Assembly: GCF_010501065.1 (NCBI RefSeq)
Contig: NZ_QVMM01000003.1
Location: 1-64,000 of the forward strand
Direction of reading: 5' to 3'
Length of the DNA: 64,000 nucleotides
From: Dysgonomonas sp. 216
GTDB taxonomy: Bacteria; Bacteroidota; Bacteroidia; Bacteroidales; Dysgonomonadaceae
The translations under genes were made by a program, and so were the position numbers. Under the pieces are notes generated by a model, which was not told the origin of the DNA, searched no databases, and saw only the letters and a program-made list of their open reading frames with translations. Position 1 is the stretch's first letter. The number at the start of each line of letters is the position of its first letter. Shown here piece by piece: positions 8,513-19,150 of this stretch.

Positions 8513-11500
8513 ATGGGATTAAATGATTTTATAGCCAAATTATTTGGTGGAAATAAAGCTGATAGGGACAGTAAAGAGATTGCCCCTTATGTCGAAAAAA
8601 TAAAAAAAGCATACGAAACAATGCAAGGTTTGTCGAATGACGAACTTCGGGCAAAAAGTTCGGAACTGAAACAGAAAGTTCAGGATTATATTTCGGAAGA
8701 AAAAGCTAAAGTTGCAGAGTTAAGAGCCGGAATAGAGAGCATAGAAATAGATAAAAGAGAAGCAGTTTGGGCTGAAATAGATAAAATTGAGAAAGAAATA
8801 ACCGATAAGATAGAAGTTGTTCTTGAAGAAATTTTACCCGAAGCTTTTGCTATAGTAAAAGATACAGCCCGCCGATTAACTGAAAATGAAGAAGTAGTTG
8901 TTGCTGCTACCGATTTTGATAGATTGTTAGCCGAAACTCACGATTTTGTTACAATAGATGGCGATGAAGCTACATATTACAATCGTTGGCTTGCCGGAGG
9001 TAATGAAATCACATGGGATATGGTTCATTACGATGTACAGTTGTTTGGTGGTGTAGTATTGCATAAAGGAAAAATTGCGGAAATGGCAACGGGTGAAGGT
9101 AAAACATTGGTTGCAACGCTTCCTGTGTTTCTTAATGCCTTGGCCGGAAACGGAGTACATGTGGTTACGGTGAACGATTATCTGTCGAAACGTGACTCGG
9201 AATGGATGGGACCTCTTTATATGTTTCATGGACTATCGGTTGACTGTATAGATAAACATCAACCAAATTCCGATGCTCGCCGTAAAGCTTATTTGGCAGA
9301 TATAACCTTTGGTACGAATAACGAATTCGGGTTCGATTATTTGCGCGATAATATGGCTGTTAGTCCATCGGATTTAGTGCAACGCAAACATAATTATGCT
9401 ATTGTCGATGAGGTTGACTCGGTTTTGATTGACGACGCCCGTACACCGCTTATTATATCGGGACCTACTCCAAAAGGAGAAGAGCAAATGTTCGATGAGT
9501 TTAAACCAAGAGTAGAACGTTTGGTAAAGGCTCAGCGCGATATGTGTAATAAATTGCTGGTTGACGCCAAAACAAAAATAGCATCGAGTGATAAAAAAGA
9601 ACAAGAAGAAGGTTTTCTATTGTTGTTTCGCTCGTTTAAAGGTTTACCTAAGAGTCGCCCGTTAATTAAATTTTTGAGCGAACCGGGAATTAAAGTGGCT
9701 ATGCTTAAAACCGAAGAGCATTATATGTCAGAGCAAATGCGGAATATGCATATTGTAACCGATCCGTTATACTTTGTTATTGAAGAGAAAAACAATAGTA
9801 TAGAGCTTACCGATAAAGGTATCGATTTGATGACTGGTAATTCTGACGACCCTCAATTCTTTGTATTGCCCGATATTGGTGCTCAAATGGCAGATCTTGA
9901 AAATTCAACATTGCCGTTACAGGAAAAGGCTGAGAAAAAAGACGAGATTACTCAGAATTATTCAATAAAATCCGAGAGGTTACACACCGTAAATCAATTG
10001 CTAAAGGCATATGCTTTGTTCGAAAAAGACGATCAGTATGTTGTAATGGACAACAAAGTTATGATTGTGGACGAACAAACAGGCCGTATAATGGATGGAC
10101 GCCGTTATTCTGACGGATTACATCAGGCAATTGAGGCTAAAGAAGGAGTGAAGGTTGAAGCGGCTACCCAAACATTTGCATCTATTACGCTTCAAAACTA
10201 TTTCCGGATGTATAATAAACTGTCGGGGATGACAGGAACTGCGGAAACAGAAGCAGGTGAGCTTTGGGATATCTATAAATTAGATGTTGTGGTAATCCCA
10301 ACAAACAGGGCTATTGCTCGCAACGATATGAATGACCGTATTTATAAAACGAAGAAAGGTAAATACGATGCGGTTATACAAGAAATAGAAAATCTTATAA
10401 GTCAAGGTCGGCCGGTGTTGGTTGGTACAACCTCTGTTGAGATTTCGGAATTATTAAGCCGTCAGCTTAACTTCCGGAAAATTAAACACAATGTGCTGAA
10501 TGCTAAGTTGCATCAAAAAGAGGCAGAAATTGTAGCACAGGCCGGACATCCGGGAACGGTAACAATTGCAACAAATATGGCGGGGCGTGGTACCGACATT
10601 AAGTTGACACCCGAAGTTAAAGCTGCCGGAGGTTTAGCTATTATAGGTACAGAAAGACATGAATCGCGCCGTGTAGACCGTCAGTTACGGGGACGTGCTG
10701 GTCGTCAGGGAGATCCCGGGTCTTCGGTGTTCTTTGTTTCTCTTGAAGATAACCTGATGCGTTTATTTGCCGCCGATCGTATTGCTCGTTTTATCGACGA
10801 TCAGGAAATGCTTGAGCATAAGATGTTGAGCCGGTCGATAGAAAGAGCGCAAAAGAAAGTAGAGGAAAATAACTTCGGTATACGTAAACGCTTATTAGAA
10901 TATGATGATGTAATGAACTCTCAGCGTGAGGTAATTTACAAACGTCGTCGTCATGCACTTATGGGCGAGCGTATTGGTATTGATATATTGAATATGATGT
11001 ACGATGCTGCTACTGCTATTGTTGATGAATATACCGAGTCGGGCGATTTTGAAGAGTTTAAAATAGAACTTCTACGTACATTGGCTATTGAAAGTCCATT
11101 TGATGAAAATACGTTTAAGTCTTCTCGGGTAGAAAAATTGGTCGACATGGTTTACGACCGCACAATCCAATATTTTAAAGAAAGAATGGATCGTCTGGCA
11201 GAGGTTGTAAATCCAGTAATCAAAGATGTTTTTGAAAAACAAGGCGACAGATATGAGAATATTCTTATACCTATAAGCGATGGAAAACGAGTATACAACA
11301 TCTCATGTAATCTTAAAGAAGCATACGAAACCGAATCTAAAGCTGTTATAAAAGGATTCCAAAAATCTATATTGCTTCATACGATAGACGAAGAATGGAA
11401 AGAGCATCTAAGAGAAATGGACGACTTGCGCCATTCGGTTCAGAATGCAAGTTACGAGCAAAAAGATCCATTGTTGATTTATAAATTCGAATCGTTCAAT

Positions 11501-11812
11501 TTGTTTAAAGCAATGGTAAATACAGTAAACCGCAAGGCTGTTACTATTTTGATGAGAGCTCAGATACCGGGACAGGCTCGCGAGGCCGATCAGGTTAAAG
11601 AAGCTGCACCGGAAACAAAAACCGATTACAGTAAATATCGTACCGAAAAATCGGATGTTATTTCTAATTCAGGACAGCAAGGGGGACAGCCACAGCAGGA
11701 AAAACCAAAACCTATGCCTGTTCGTGTAGATAAAAAGCCGGGACGTAATGATCCTTGTTTCTGCGGAAGTGGTAAAAAATACAAAAACTGTCACGGACGT
11801 AACGAAGAATAA
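8513..11812 (+). CDS. secA: Preprotein translocase ATPase SecA
   Basis: The 1099-residue motor ATPase of the Sec pathway drives unfolded preproteins through SecYEG. It shows Walker A in [10 protein letters not shown] (about 191-200), the DEVD Walker B ([10 protein letters not shown]), the helicase motif [10 protein letters not shown], the second NBD with [10 protein letters not shown] and [12 protein letters not shown], and a C-terminal zinc motif [13 protein letters not shown] for SecB/ribosome contacts. It is about 200 residues longer than E. coli SecA. The extra length includes a charged insert near residues 55-100 and another around 330-490, as is usual in Bacteroidota. Terminator and promoter placement suggest it ends the lnb operon. 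Confidence 0.98.
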   Translation: MGLNDFIAKLFGGNKADRDSKEIAPYVEKIKKAYETMQGLSNDELRAKSSELKQKVQDYISEEKAKVAELRAGIESIEIDKREAVWAEIDKIEKEITDKIEVVLEEILPEAFAIVKDTARRLTENEEVVVAATDFDRLLAETHDFVTIDGDEATYYNRWLAGGNEITWDMVHYDVQLFGGVVLHKGKIAEMATGEGKTLVATLPVFLNALAGNGVHVVTVNDYLSKRDSEWMGPLYMFHGLSVDCIDKHQPNSDARRKAYLADITFGTNNEFGFDYLRDNMAVSPSDLVQRKHNYAIVDEVDSVLIDDARTPLIISGPTPKGEEQMFDEFKPRVERLVKAQRDMCNKLLVDAKTKIASSDKKEQEEGFLLLFRSFKGLPKSRPLIKFLSEPGIKVAMLKTEEHYMSEQMRNMHIVTDPLYFVIEEKNNSIELTDKGIDLMTGNSDDPQFFVLPDIGAQMADLENSTLPLQEKAEKKDEITQNYSIKSERLHTVNQLLKAYALFEKDDQYVVMDNKVMIVDEQTGRIMDGRRYSDGLHQAIEAKEGVKVEAATQTFASITLQNYFRMYNKLSGMTGTAETEAGELWDIYKLDVVVIPTNRAIARNDMNDRIYKTKKGKYDAVIQEIENLISQGRPVLVGTTSVEISELLSRQLNFRKIKHNVLNAKLHQKEAEIVAQAGHPGTVTIATNMAGRGTDIKLTPEVKAAGGLAIIGTERHESRRVDRQLRGRAGRQGDPGSSVFFVSLEDNLMRLFAADRIARFIDDQEMLEHKMLSRSIERAQKKVEENNFGIRKRLLEYDDVMNSQREVIYKRRRHALMGERIGIDILNMMYDAATAIVDEYTESGDFEEFKIELLRTLAIESPFDENTFKSSRVEKLVDMVYDRTIQYFKERMDRLAEVVNPVIKDVFEKQGDRYENILIPISDGKRVYNISCNLKEAYETESKAVIKGFQKSILLHTIDEEWKEHLREMDDLRHSVQNASYEQKDPLLIYKFESFNLFKAMVNTVNRKAVTILMRAQIPGQAREADQVKEAAPETKTDYSKYRTEKSDVISNSGQQGGQPQQEKPKPMPVRVDKKPGRNDPCFCGSGKKYKNCHGRNEE

Positions 11813-11840
11813 TATTTAGTTACTATGTAATTATAGTATT

Positions 11841-11885
11841 GGAGAAGGTAAGCTGTTAATCAAGTTTTACCTTCTTCTGTTTTTA
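11841..11885 (+). terminator. Terminator after secA
   Basis: Stem AGAAGGTAA / TTACCTTCT (11843-11851 with 11867-11875), then TCTGTTTTTAT, about 30 bp past the secA stop. Confidence 0.7.
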
Positions 11886-11948
11886 TCTTTATAGAAAAGA
11901 CACTTGGCGATAGAGGATTGGAATAATATTCGAAAAATAGATATAAGC

Positions 11949-11968
11949 TGTCAGATGTGTCAGGTTTT
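11949..11968 (+). repeat. TGTCA tandem motif, copy 1
   Basis: TGTCAGATGTGTCAGGTTTT: two TGTCA pentamers nine bases apart followed by GGTTTT. Identical in these 20 bases to the copy at 55929-55948. An imperfect dyad follows at 12009-12030. It lies between the secA terminator and nhaC. Confidence 0.6.
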
Positions 11969-12050
11969 CTTAAAATTGAGTATCTAGAGGTGTGTTAGAT
12001 AGTAGGTGTTATTCTGTCTTAATAGTATAATAGCATTGAAATTTAATTTT

Positions 12051-12058
12051 TAAATTTG
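12051..12058 (+). promoter_or_regulatory. Promoter -7 element for nhaC, overlapping a TGTCA motif
   Basis: TAAATTTG matches TAnnTTTG exactly. Its last two bases are the first two bases of the TGTCA motif at 12057-12076. The transcript would start near 12065, inside the motif and only about 16 bases before the ATG. Confidence 0.55.
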
Positions 12059-12076
12059 TCAACTTTGTCAGGTTTT
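12057..12076 (+). repeat. TGTCA tandem motif, copy 2, at the nhaC start
   Basis: TGTCAACTTTGTCAGGTTTT: same architecture as copy 1 (TGTCA, four bases, TGTCAGGTTTT). It ends four bases before the nhaC ATG, a natural place for an operator or a translational control site. Confidence 0.6.
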
Positions 12077-12080
12077 ATAA

Positions 12081-13391
12081 ATGGAATCAAAAGAAATATT
12101 AGCAACAAATCGTCCTAACTTTGTGGCTTTATTGCCTCTGCTGTGCTTTTTTGTACTGTATGGTTTAACATGGTTGTTTACGGGTAGTTTAAGTGCGCTT
12201 CCTATATCCGTAGCTTTTTTAATAACTTCGGTTTTGGCAATCCTTTTATCCCGCCACGATAAAATAACAGTACGTGTAGGAGTATTTTGTAAAGGAGCAG
12301 CTAATGACACAATCATGTTGATGGTTCTTATATTTGTGTTGGCAGGAGCATTTGCCGGAACAGCCAAATCGATGGGTGCTGTTGATGCTACTGTAAACCT
12401 GACACTTTATTTATTGCCCGAAAATCTTGTGGTAGCAAGTGTTTTTATTGCAGCATGTTTTATATCCATGTCGATGGGAACATCCAGCGGTACTATTGCG
12501 GCATTGGCTCCAATTGCTGTAGGTATATCGGGGACAACAGGTTTAGGTTTACCTCTTATGCTTGGGGTAGTAATAGGCGGGGCTATGTTTGGCGATAGTT
12601 TATCTTTTATATCGGATACAACTATAGTTGCTACGCGCACACAAGGTTGTAACCTGAAAGATAAGTTTAAAGTAAATGTACGCATCTTATTTCCTGTAAC
12701 AATTTTGCTGCTTTTTTATTATTTACATATAGGATGGGAGTTTAAAGGTACTAATTCGACCTCGATTAATGATATAGAATGGATAAAGGTAATACCTTAC
12801 TGTGTAGTGCTGATTTCAGCTTTGGCTGGTATGAATGTTATTGCAGTACTTATTTTAGGCATTGCACTGTCGGGTGTAATAGGTTTACTTGCTGGTAGCT
12901 TTTCTGTATGGGATTGGGCTTCGTCGATGCAATCGGGAATAGTGTCCGATATGGGCGAATTGATAATCGTGTCATTATTGGCTGGAGGTTTGTTTGGGGT
13001 TATTCACCATAATGGAGGTATAGATTGGCTGATAAATAAACTGTCGAAAAATATAAAAAATAAACGGCAGGCCGAATTTAGAGTCGCGGCACTTGTTTGT
13101 TTTACCGATTTTTGTACAGCAAATAATACTGTAGCCTTGATAATAACAGGACCTATTGCCCGAAAAGTTGCCGATCAGTTTGGCATTGACAAACGTAAAA
13201 TGGCCAGCATTATTGATACTTTTTCGTGTGCAGTTCAGGGGATATTGCCATATGGAGCACAATTGCTAATAGCATCAAGTTTATCGGGAGTAAATCCGAT
13301 GCAAATAATACCATATTTGTACTACCCGTTTTTAATGGCATTAGCTTCAATTGTAGCAGTATTTTTCCGACTCCCTCAAAAATATAGCTAA
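12081..13391 (+). CDS. Na+/H+ antiporter, NhaC family
   Basis: The 436-residue protein with about 11-12 hydrophobic spans is an inner-membrane secondary transporter that exchanges sodium, or possibly an organic acid pair, for protons. Characteristic NhaC stretches are the SMSMGTSSGTIAALAP loop, VIGGAMFGDSLSFISDTTI, and the C-terminal FCTANNTVALIITGP and VQGILPYGAQLLIA blocks. A TAnnTTTG element and a TGTCA motif directly precede the ATG with a very short leader. It is a single-gene unit before gyrA. Family assignment is firm; malate/lactate-type variants exist in the same family, so the exact ions are unproven. Confidence 0.85.
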   Translation: MESKEILATNRPNFVALLPLLCFFVLYGLTWLFTGSLSALPISVAFLITSVLAILLSRHDKITVRVGVFCKGAANDTIMLMVLIFVLAGAFAGTAKSMGAVDATVNLTLYLLPENLVVASVFIAACFISMSMGTSSGTIAALAPIAVGISGTTGLGLPLMLGVVIGGAMFGDSLSFISDTTIVATRTQGCNLKDKFKVNVRILFPVTILLLFYYLHIGWEFKGTNSTSINDIEWIKVIPYCVVLISALAGMNVIAVLILGIALSGVIGLLAGSFSVWDWASSMQSGIVSDMGELIIVSLLAGGLFGVIHHNGGIDWLINKLSKNIKNKRQAEFRVAALVCFTDFCTANNTVALIITGPIARKVADQFGIDKRKMASIIDTFSCAVQGILPYGAQLLIASSLSGVNPMQIIPYLYYPFLMALASIVAVFFRLPQKYS

Positions 13392-13540
13392 AAGCTTTAT
13401 ATAGGCTGTATTTTAGAGGTTTTTAATTTCAGAAATACAAATAAAATTAGTATCTTAGCACAGTTTTTTTGCTTCTATTGCAAACAAAATTACAGAACTG
13501 ATAGTTAAAGTATTATATAGAAACTTATCTACAAAAGATA

Positions 13541-16090
13541 ATGACGGATAAAGAAGACAGAATTATTAAGATTAACATTGAGGATGAGATGAAATCGGCT
13601 TATATCGACTATTCTATGTCGGTAATAGTGTCAAGAGCTCTTCCAGATGTTAGAGATGGATTTAAGCCTGTTCATAGGCGTATTTTGTTTGGTATGAGTG
13701 AGTTAGGTAATGCGTCTAATAAACCTCACAAAAAATCGGCGAGAATTGTCGGAGAGGTATTAGGTAAATATCACCCTCATGGCGACTCTTCTGTATATTT
13801 TGCCATGGTACGTATGGCTCAGCAGTGGAACATGCGTTATATGCTTGTAGACGGACAAGGTAATATGGGTAGTGTGGACGGAGACTCTCCGGCTGCTATG
13901 CGTTATACTGAGGCCCGGTTGAGTACTTTGGCCGAGGAAATGTTGAGGGATATAGAGAAAGATACTGTAGATTTCCAACTCAATTTCGACGATACCCTAA
14001 AAGAACCAACTGTTTTACCAACACGTGTACCTAACTTGCTAATAAACGGCGGTGCAGGTATTGCTGTAGGTATGGCTACAAACATGCCTCCTCATAATAT
14101 GACTGAGGTTATAAATGGAACAATAGCCTATATTGATAATCCGGAAATAGATACTGAGGGTTTAATACAATATATAAAAGCTCCCGATTTTCCTTCGGGT
14201 GGATATATATATGGTTATCAGGGGGTAAGGGATGCTTTTGAAACAGGACGCGGACGGATTATTATGCGTGGACGTGCCGAGATAGAAGTGTCGGGCAATC
14301 ACGAAAAAATAATCATAACAGAAATACCTTATCAGGTTAATAAGGCTGAAATGATTAAGCATATTGCTGACCTCGTTGGAGATAAAAAAATTGAAGGAAT
14401 CAGTAATGTTAATGACGAATCAGACCGTCAAGGTATGCGTATAGTTGTTGACGTGAAGCGTGATGCAAACGCCAATGTTGTTCTCAATAAATTATATAAA
14501 CTAACAGCTTTACAGAGCTCTTTCAGTGTAAATAATATTGCACTTGTAAAAGGACGTCCTCAGATGTTAGTGTTGAAGGACATGATTTCGTATTTTGTAG
14601 AACACCGTCATGATGTGGTTGTACGCCGTACGAAATTTGATTTGCAAAAAGCCGAAGAGCGTGCACATATTTTAGAAGGTTTAATTATCGCATCGGATAA
14701 TATTGACGAAGTTATTGCGATAATAAGAGGGTCGCAGTCGCCGCAAGAGGCTATCCAATCTTTAATCGATAGGTTCTCTCTTTCTGAAATTCAGGCACGG
14801 GCCATCGTTGAAATGAGACTTCGTCAGTTAACGGGTCTGGAACAAGACAAATTACGTGGCGAATACAATGATGTACAAAAGCTTATTGAACATTTAAAAG
14901 CAATTCTATCGGACGAAGGTCTTCGTATGCAAGTGATTAAAGATGAGCTTATAGAAATAAAAGATAAATACGGAGATGAACGTCGTACTGAAATAATATA
15001 TGCAGCAGAAGATCTTAACCCAGAAGATTTTTACGCTAATGACGAAATGATTATTACCATTTCGCATATGGGCTATATTAAGAGAACTCCCCTTAGCGAA
15101 TTTAAAGCTCAAAACAGAGGTGGAGTAGGGGTTAAAGGCTCCGAAACCAGAGACGAAGATTTTGTTGAACATATCTATCCGGCATCAATGCACAATTATA
15201 TATTGATGTTTACACAAAAAGGAAGATGTTTCTGGCAACGGGTGTTTGATATTCCCGAAGGAAGTCGTAATTCGAAAGGCCGTGCCATCCAGAATATATT
15301 GAATATTGATTCGGACGATAAGGTTACTGCATTTATCAGAGTAAGAGGGTTTAACGATCTTGAATATATTAAGAGTCATTATCTTATATTCTGTACTAAG
15401 CAGGGAGTTGTTAAAAAAACAAGCCTTGAAGCCTATTCACGTCCTCGTCAAAATGGAGTTAATGCCATAACAATAAGAGAAGACGACCGCGTTATAGAAG
15501 TTCTTATGACTGATGGCGATCAGGAAATAATAATTGCAAACCGTAATGGCCGTGCTATTCGTTTCCACGAAAAAGATGTTCGCGAAATGGGACGTACAGC
15601 AACAGGTGTACGGGGTATGCGAATAGACGAAGATGGCGCAGACGAAGTTGTTGGTATGATTACTGTACCTAAAGACACTATGGAACAAACTATTATGGTG
15701 GTTTCGGAAATGGGTTACGGAAAGCGTACATATCTGAATGAAGAAGAAAACGGAGAAATTATACCGGTATATCGTATAACAAGCAGAGGTGGTAAAGGTG
15801 TTAAAACCCTGAATGTAACGGATAAAACGGGTAAGCTTGTTTCGATAAATAGTGTAACCGATGATAATGATTTGATGATAATAAACAAATCGGGTATTAC
15901 TATCAGGGTAAAAGTTGCTGACCTACGTGTAATGGGGCGTGCCACTCAGGGAGTACGTCTTATAAATCTGGGAAAACGTAATGACGAAATAGCTTCTGTT
16001 TGTAAAGTCGAATCAGAAAAGGACGAAGAAATAATAGAGGAAGATATTCAGAACGAAAATATAACTGAAGAAAATAATAGCGAAAATTAA
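13541..16090 (+). CDS. gyrA: DNA gyrase subunit A
   Basis: The 849-residue DNA-cleaving and rejoining subunit of gyrase. The catalytic tyrosine lies in [10 protein letters not shown] (Tyr122, same number as E. coli). The breakage-reunion domain is followed by six C-terminal beta-propeller blades, with the GyrA box seen in [10 protein letters not shown] and related repeats (for example [10 protein letters not shown]). The tail is acidic. In the quinolone-determining region the residues at the positions of E. coli Ser83 and Asp87 are Ser and Phe. A TAnnTTTG-like TATCTTAG lies upstream (13454-13461). The TPR gene follows after 41 bp and may be cotranscribed. Confidence 0.97.
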   Translation: MTDKEDRIIKINIEDEMKSAYIDYSMSVIVSRALPDVRDGFKPVHRRILFGMSELGNASNKPHKKSARIVGEVLGKYHPHGDSSVYFAMVRMAQQWNMRYMLVDGQGNMGSVDGDSPAAMRYTEARLSTLAEEMLRDIEKDTVDFQLNFDDTLKEPTVLPTRVPNLLINGGAGIAVGMATNMPPHNMTEVINGTIAYIDNPEIDTEGLIQYIKAPDFPSGGYIYGYQGVRDAFETGRGRIIMRGRAEIEVSGNHEKIIITEIPYQVNKAEMIKHIADLVGDKKIEGISNVNDESDRQGMRIVVDVKRDANANVVLNKLYKLTALQSSFSVNNIALVKGRPQMLVLKDMISYFVEHRHDVVVRRTKFDLQKAEERAHILEGLIIASDNIDEVIAIIRGSQSPQEAIQSLIDRFSLSEIQARAIVEMRLRQLTGLEQDKLRGEYNDVQKLIEHLKAILSDEGLRMQVIKDELIEIKDKYGDERRTEIIYAAEDLNPEDFYANDEMIITISHMGYIKRTPLSEFKAQNRGGVGVKGSETRDEDFVEHIYPASMHNYILMFTQKGRCFWQRVFDIPEGSRNSKGRAIQNILNIDSDDKVTAFIRVRGFNDLEYIKSHYLIFCTKQGVVKKTSLEAYSRPRQNGVNAITIREDDRVIEVLMTDGDQEIIIANRNGRAIRFHEKDVREMGRTATGVRGMRIDEDGADEVVGMITVPKDTMEQTIMVVSEMGYGKRTYLNEEENGEIIPVYRITSRGGKGVKTLNVTDKTGKLVSINSVTDDNDLMIINKSGITIRVKVADLRVMGRATQGVRLINLGKRNDEIASVCKVESEKDEEIIEEDIQNENITEENNSEN

Positions 16091-16131
16091 ATAAACAACT
16101 AAATAATTATAACCCTTAATTGGACTAGATT

Positions 16132-17403
16132 ATGAAACGGATATTATCGACTGCAATATTGTGTATGCTGGTAGGCGTATCATTTGCACAAAAAAAAGCT
16201 GTTAAGGAGGCTAAAAAAGCATTTGAATCAGATAAATTAACAGATGCTCGTGATTTTATAAAACCAGCATTGGCTGACATTGAAACAAAGGATAATCCCG
16301 AAACGTGGAAGCTTGCGGGTGATATTGAAAATAAAATATTTGACGGAGAGCGTGCTAAGCAAGCTCTGAGGCAGTCTTTTAATGAAGAAACTATGTATGT
16401 TAGTTTATATAATACCTATCAGCCATATGTGACTACCGATTCGTTAGGTCAGCTTCCTGATAAAAAAGGTAAGGTTAAGAATAAATATCGTAAAGATATT
16501 GCTGCTATAATGAAGGCTAATTATCTTTATTTTATAAATGGTGGGGTGTATTTTAACAACCTGAAGAAACCGGAAATAGCTGTAAATTATTTCGAAAAAT
16601 TCTGGGATATTCCGAATCTTTCATTATTTGACGAGCTCTTACCTGAAGAAAAATTAAAAACAGAAAATGATACTACTTATCAGATTGTGAAGTATTATGC
16701 ATTTTTATGTGCTAAAGAAGCAGGTCAATCAGACAGAGCTATCGGTTATTTGAAAAGAATACTTGCTGAGCCATTTTTTGAGAATAACGGAACCTATACA
16801 AAACAAAATGTATACGAACTGATGGCTAATCAATATTTAGTAGAAGGAGATTCGGCTAAATTCATCAAGGTATTGGAAGATGGAGCTGAAAAATATCCAA
16901 AGAGCAACTATTTTATGACAAACCTTGTGAATATAATGATTCGCAACAAGGAGTCAGATAAAGCTTTAAGCTATCTTGATCAAGCAATAAAGAATGATCC
17001 GAATAATGCTTGTCAGTTTTTTAGTGTAAAGGCTAACATATATACCGATCAGGCTAAATATGATGAAGCTTTTAAAACATATGAAGATGCATTGAAAGCT
17101 GATGATGGCTGTGAAAGAGCCTTGGAAGGTTTAGCTATTTCATACATTCTTAAAGCACAGGATATAAAAGAAGTAGCATCTAAAGCTAAAACAAGAAAAG
17201 AACAGAGTGACTTAGATGCAGAAGCTGCTGAATTTTATAAGAAAGCTTTACCTTTGTTATTGAAATTCAAAGAAGTTCTGAAAGGGCGTGATGCCAATTC
17301 TTCAGATATTAAGCAAACAGTTTATAAACTTAGAAATGTATATTATAATCTGAATATGAATGCTGAATACGAAGCAGCAGAAAAAGAGTACGAAGCAATG
17401 TAA
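16132..17403 (+). CDS. Exported tetratricopeptide-repeat protein
   Basis: The 423-residue protein has a signal peptide (MKRILSTAILCMLVGVSFAQ) followed by helical repeats. TPR-like units are visible around residues 20-80, 185-215 and, most clearly, 270-350 (for example KALSYLDQAIKNDPNN and KYDEAFKTYEDALKADDGCE). Such Bacteroidota proteins lie in the periplasm and act as protein-interaction scaffolds. No catalytic domain is present. It follows gyrA by 41 bp in the same direction and ends before a terminator. A specific partner cannot be named. Confidence 0.8.
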   Translation: MKRILSTAILCMLVGVSFAQKKAVKEAKKAFESDKLTDARDFIKPALADIETKDNPETWKLAGDIENKIFDGERAKQALRQSFNEETMYVSLYNTYQPYVTTDSLGQLPDKKGKVKNKYRKDIAAIMKANYLYFINGGVYFNNLKKPEIAVNYFEKFWDIPNLSLFDELLPEEKLKTENDTTYQIVKYYAFLCAKEAGQSDRAIGYLKRILAEPFFENNGTYTKQNVYELMANQYLVEGDSAKFIKVLEDGAEKYPKSNYFMTNLVNIMIRNKESDKALSYLDQAIKNDPNNACQFFSVKANIYTDQAKYDEAFKTYEDALKADDGCERALEGLAISYILKAQDIKEVASKAKTRKEQSDLDAEAAEFYKKALPLLLKFKEVLKGRDANSSDIKQTVYKLRNVYYNLNMNAEYEAAEKEYEAM

Positions 17404-17419
17404 TACATTTCGTTTCAAA

Positions 17420-17461
17420 TAAATAAAGGGGTTTTTCATCGCGAAGAATCCCTTTGCTATT
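17420..17461 (+). terminator. Terminator after the TPR gene
   Basis: Hairpin in which AAATAAAGGGGTTTTTC pairs imperfectly with GAAGAATCCCTTTGCTATTT around a short CATCGC loop, about 17 bp past the stop codon. Confidence 0.6.
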
Positions 17462-17590
17462 TATCTATATAAGTGAATTATTGACTGAATGTTTTAATCT
17501 TGCGAATAAAAGTATTAATTTCGTCCCTTTGTTTCGAAAATATATAATTAGAATTGCCCTTATAAGGTAATCCATAATAAGATTTATAGA

Positions 17591-18283
17591 ATGACACCAG
17601 GTTTTTATAAAGATCAGGAAAAATTGCATGTTTCGGTAGACTGCATTATTCTGGGATTTAAAAACGATAAATTATATTTATTACTCATTAAACGTAAATT
17701 TGAGCCGTTAAAAGGACAAGAATCTTTGATGGGGGGATTTATCCGTTCGAACGAGAATTTGACTGATGCTGTATCACGAACTGTTTATGAATATACAGGA
17801 ATTACTGATATGTTTATGGAGCAAATTGGTGCTTATGGCGATATAGGCCGAGATATAGGAGAGCGCGTTATTTCTATTGCATATTATGCATTAATAAACA
17901 TAGAGTCATACGACGAAGAATTAAGCAAAATACATAATACAAGGTGGGTTGAGCTGGAAGAGGTTGGAGATTTGATTTTTGACCATAAGAAAATATTAGA
18001 TGACACTATAACAATGCTAAGGAAACAAGCCATATCGCAACCTATAGGTCTTAATTTATTACCCGAAAAATTTACATTACCACAATTACATTCTTTATAC
18101 GAAGCTATTTATCAAAAAACTCTTGATAAGCGAAATCTGCGTAAAAAGATTGCCGAAATGGATATTCTTGAAAAGTTGGACGAAAAAGACAAATCGAGCT
18201 CAAAGAAAGGAGCATACTACTATCGTTTTAACAAAGATAAATACAATCAACTTATGGAACGAGGATATTATATTTCGCTCTGA
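17591..18283 (+). CDS. araR: NUDIX-domain transcriptional regulator of arabinose use (AraR type)
   Basis: The 230-residue protein has an N-terminal NUDIX fold (about 8-130) and a C-terminal winged-helix region (about 145-228) ending in a basic segment. This is the make-up of NUDIX-related regulators, including the AraR described in Bacteroides. In the NUDIX box, the residues that should read REUxEE are RTVYEY, so hydrolysis is probably lost and the domain likely senses a ligand such as L-arabinose. It stands 165 bp before the araD start in the same direction, and a strong palindrome in that gap is its likely operator. No exact TAnnTTTG element was found before it. Confidence 0.82.
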   Translation: MTPGFYKDQEKLHVSVDCIILGFKNDKLYLLLIKRKFEPLKGQESLMGGFIRSNENLTDAVSRTVYEYTGITDMFMEQIGAYGDIGRDIGERVISIAYYALINIESYDEELSKIHNTRWVELEEVGDLIFDHKKILDDTITMLRKQAISQPIGLNLLPEKFTLPQLHSLYEAIYQKTLDKRNLRKKIAEMDILEKLDEKDKSSSKKGAYYYRFNKDKYNQLMERGYYISL

Positions 18284-18401
18284 CAGAGATATAATAAAAT
18301 CCAAATTATAAAAACAAAGTCGAATATTTTGTTTTTTATGTTATAAAACATATTAGGTGTAGGTATACAATCCTGCACTTATTTGTAATATTGCATATAA
18401 A

Positions 18402-18427
18402 AATAAGTGTAGAAGTGTACACTTATT
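18402..18427 (+). promoter_or_regulatory. Palindromic operator in front of araD, probable AraR site
   Basis: Perfect 10-6-10 dyad: AATAAGTGTA, six bases, TACACTTATT. It lies between the NUDIX regulator gene and the araD start. TTTG at 18382-18385 followed after 18 bases by TAAGTGTA (18404-18411) could be a promoter whose -7 box lies inside the left arm, which would suit repression by AraR in the absence of arabinose. Confidence 0.65.
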
Positions 18428-18448
18428 ACAATGCAATCAATAAGTAAT

Positions 18449-19132
18449 ATGTTAGAATCATTAAAGAAAGAAGTGTTCGAAGCTAATCTTGATTTGGTTA
18501 GCCACGGGTTGGTTATATTTACATGGGGCAATGTTAGTGCTATAGACCGCAGTTCAAATTTAGTCGTAATAAAACCATCAGGAGTGTCGTATGACGAAAT
18601 GAAAGCCGAAGATATGGTTGTCGTTGACTTGGATGGCAACGTAGTAGAAGGGCGCTTAAAACCTTCGTCTGACACAGCTACACATCTTGTATTATATAAA
18701 GCGTTTCCCGAAATAGGAGGTGTTGTGCATACGCACTCTACTTATGCAACATCATGGGCGCAGGCCGGATGCGATATTCCTAATATTGGCACCACTCATG
18801 CCGATTATTTTAAAGATGCAGTTCCTTGCACACGTCAGATGACAAAAAATGAAATAGAAGGTAAATACGAACTTGAAACTGGAAACGTTATTGTTGAGCG
18901 TTTTAAGGATATGGATGCTTCATTTACGCCGGGGGTATTAGTTAATAATCACGGACCTTTTTCGTGGGGAAAAGATGCTCATAATGCTGTACATAATGCA
19001 GTAGTGTTGGAGCAAGTAGCTAAAATGGCTTTTATTTCATTCAATATTAACCCACAGTTAAAGATGAATGAAGAACTTATAAAGAAACACTTTTTTAGGA
19101 AACATGGTCCGGATGCTTATTACGGACAATAA
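18449..19132 (+). CDS. araD: L-ribulose-5-phosphate 4-epimerase
   Basis: This class II aldolase-fold zinc enzyme converts L-ribulose-5-phosphate to D-xylulose-5-phosphate, the last step of arabinose catabolism. Visible residues: [11 protein letters not shown] (N-terminal substrate loop), KPSSDTATH, zinc histidines in [12 protein letters not shown] (His94 and His96) and in [10 protein letters not shown]. Length from this start is 227 residues (E. coli AraD 231). I prefer the ATG at 18449 over 18431 because [14 protein letters not shown] lines up with the start of E. coli AraD and leaves room after the operator. GH127 follows after 18 bp. Confidence 0.95.
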   Translation: MLESLKKEVFEANLDLVSHGLVIFTWGNVSAIDRSSNLVVIKPSGVSYDEMKAEDMVVVDLDGNVVEGRLKPSSDTATHLVLYKAFPEIGGVVHTHSTYATSWAQAGCDIPNIGTTHADYFKDAVPCTRQMTKNEIEGKYELETGNVIVERFKDMDASFTPGVLVNNHGPFSWGKDAHNAVHNAVVLEQVAKMAFISFNINPQLKMNEELIKKHFFRKHGPDAYYGQ

Positions 19133-19150
19133 CTATAAAAGGTGGGCAAT

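Noticed and set aside
11949..12076. TGTCA repeats as a CRISPR array
   Set aside because: Only two copies, about 108 bp apart here, no repeat-spacer regularity and no cas genes.
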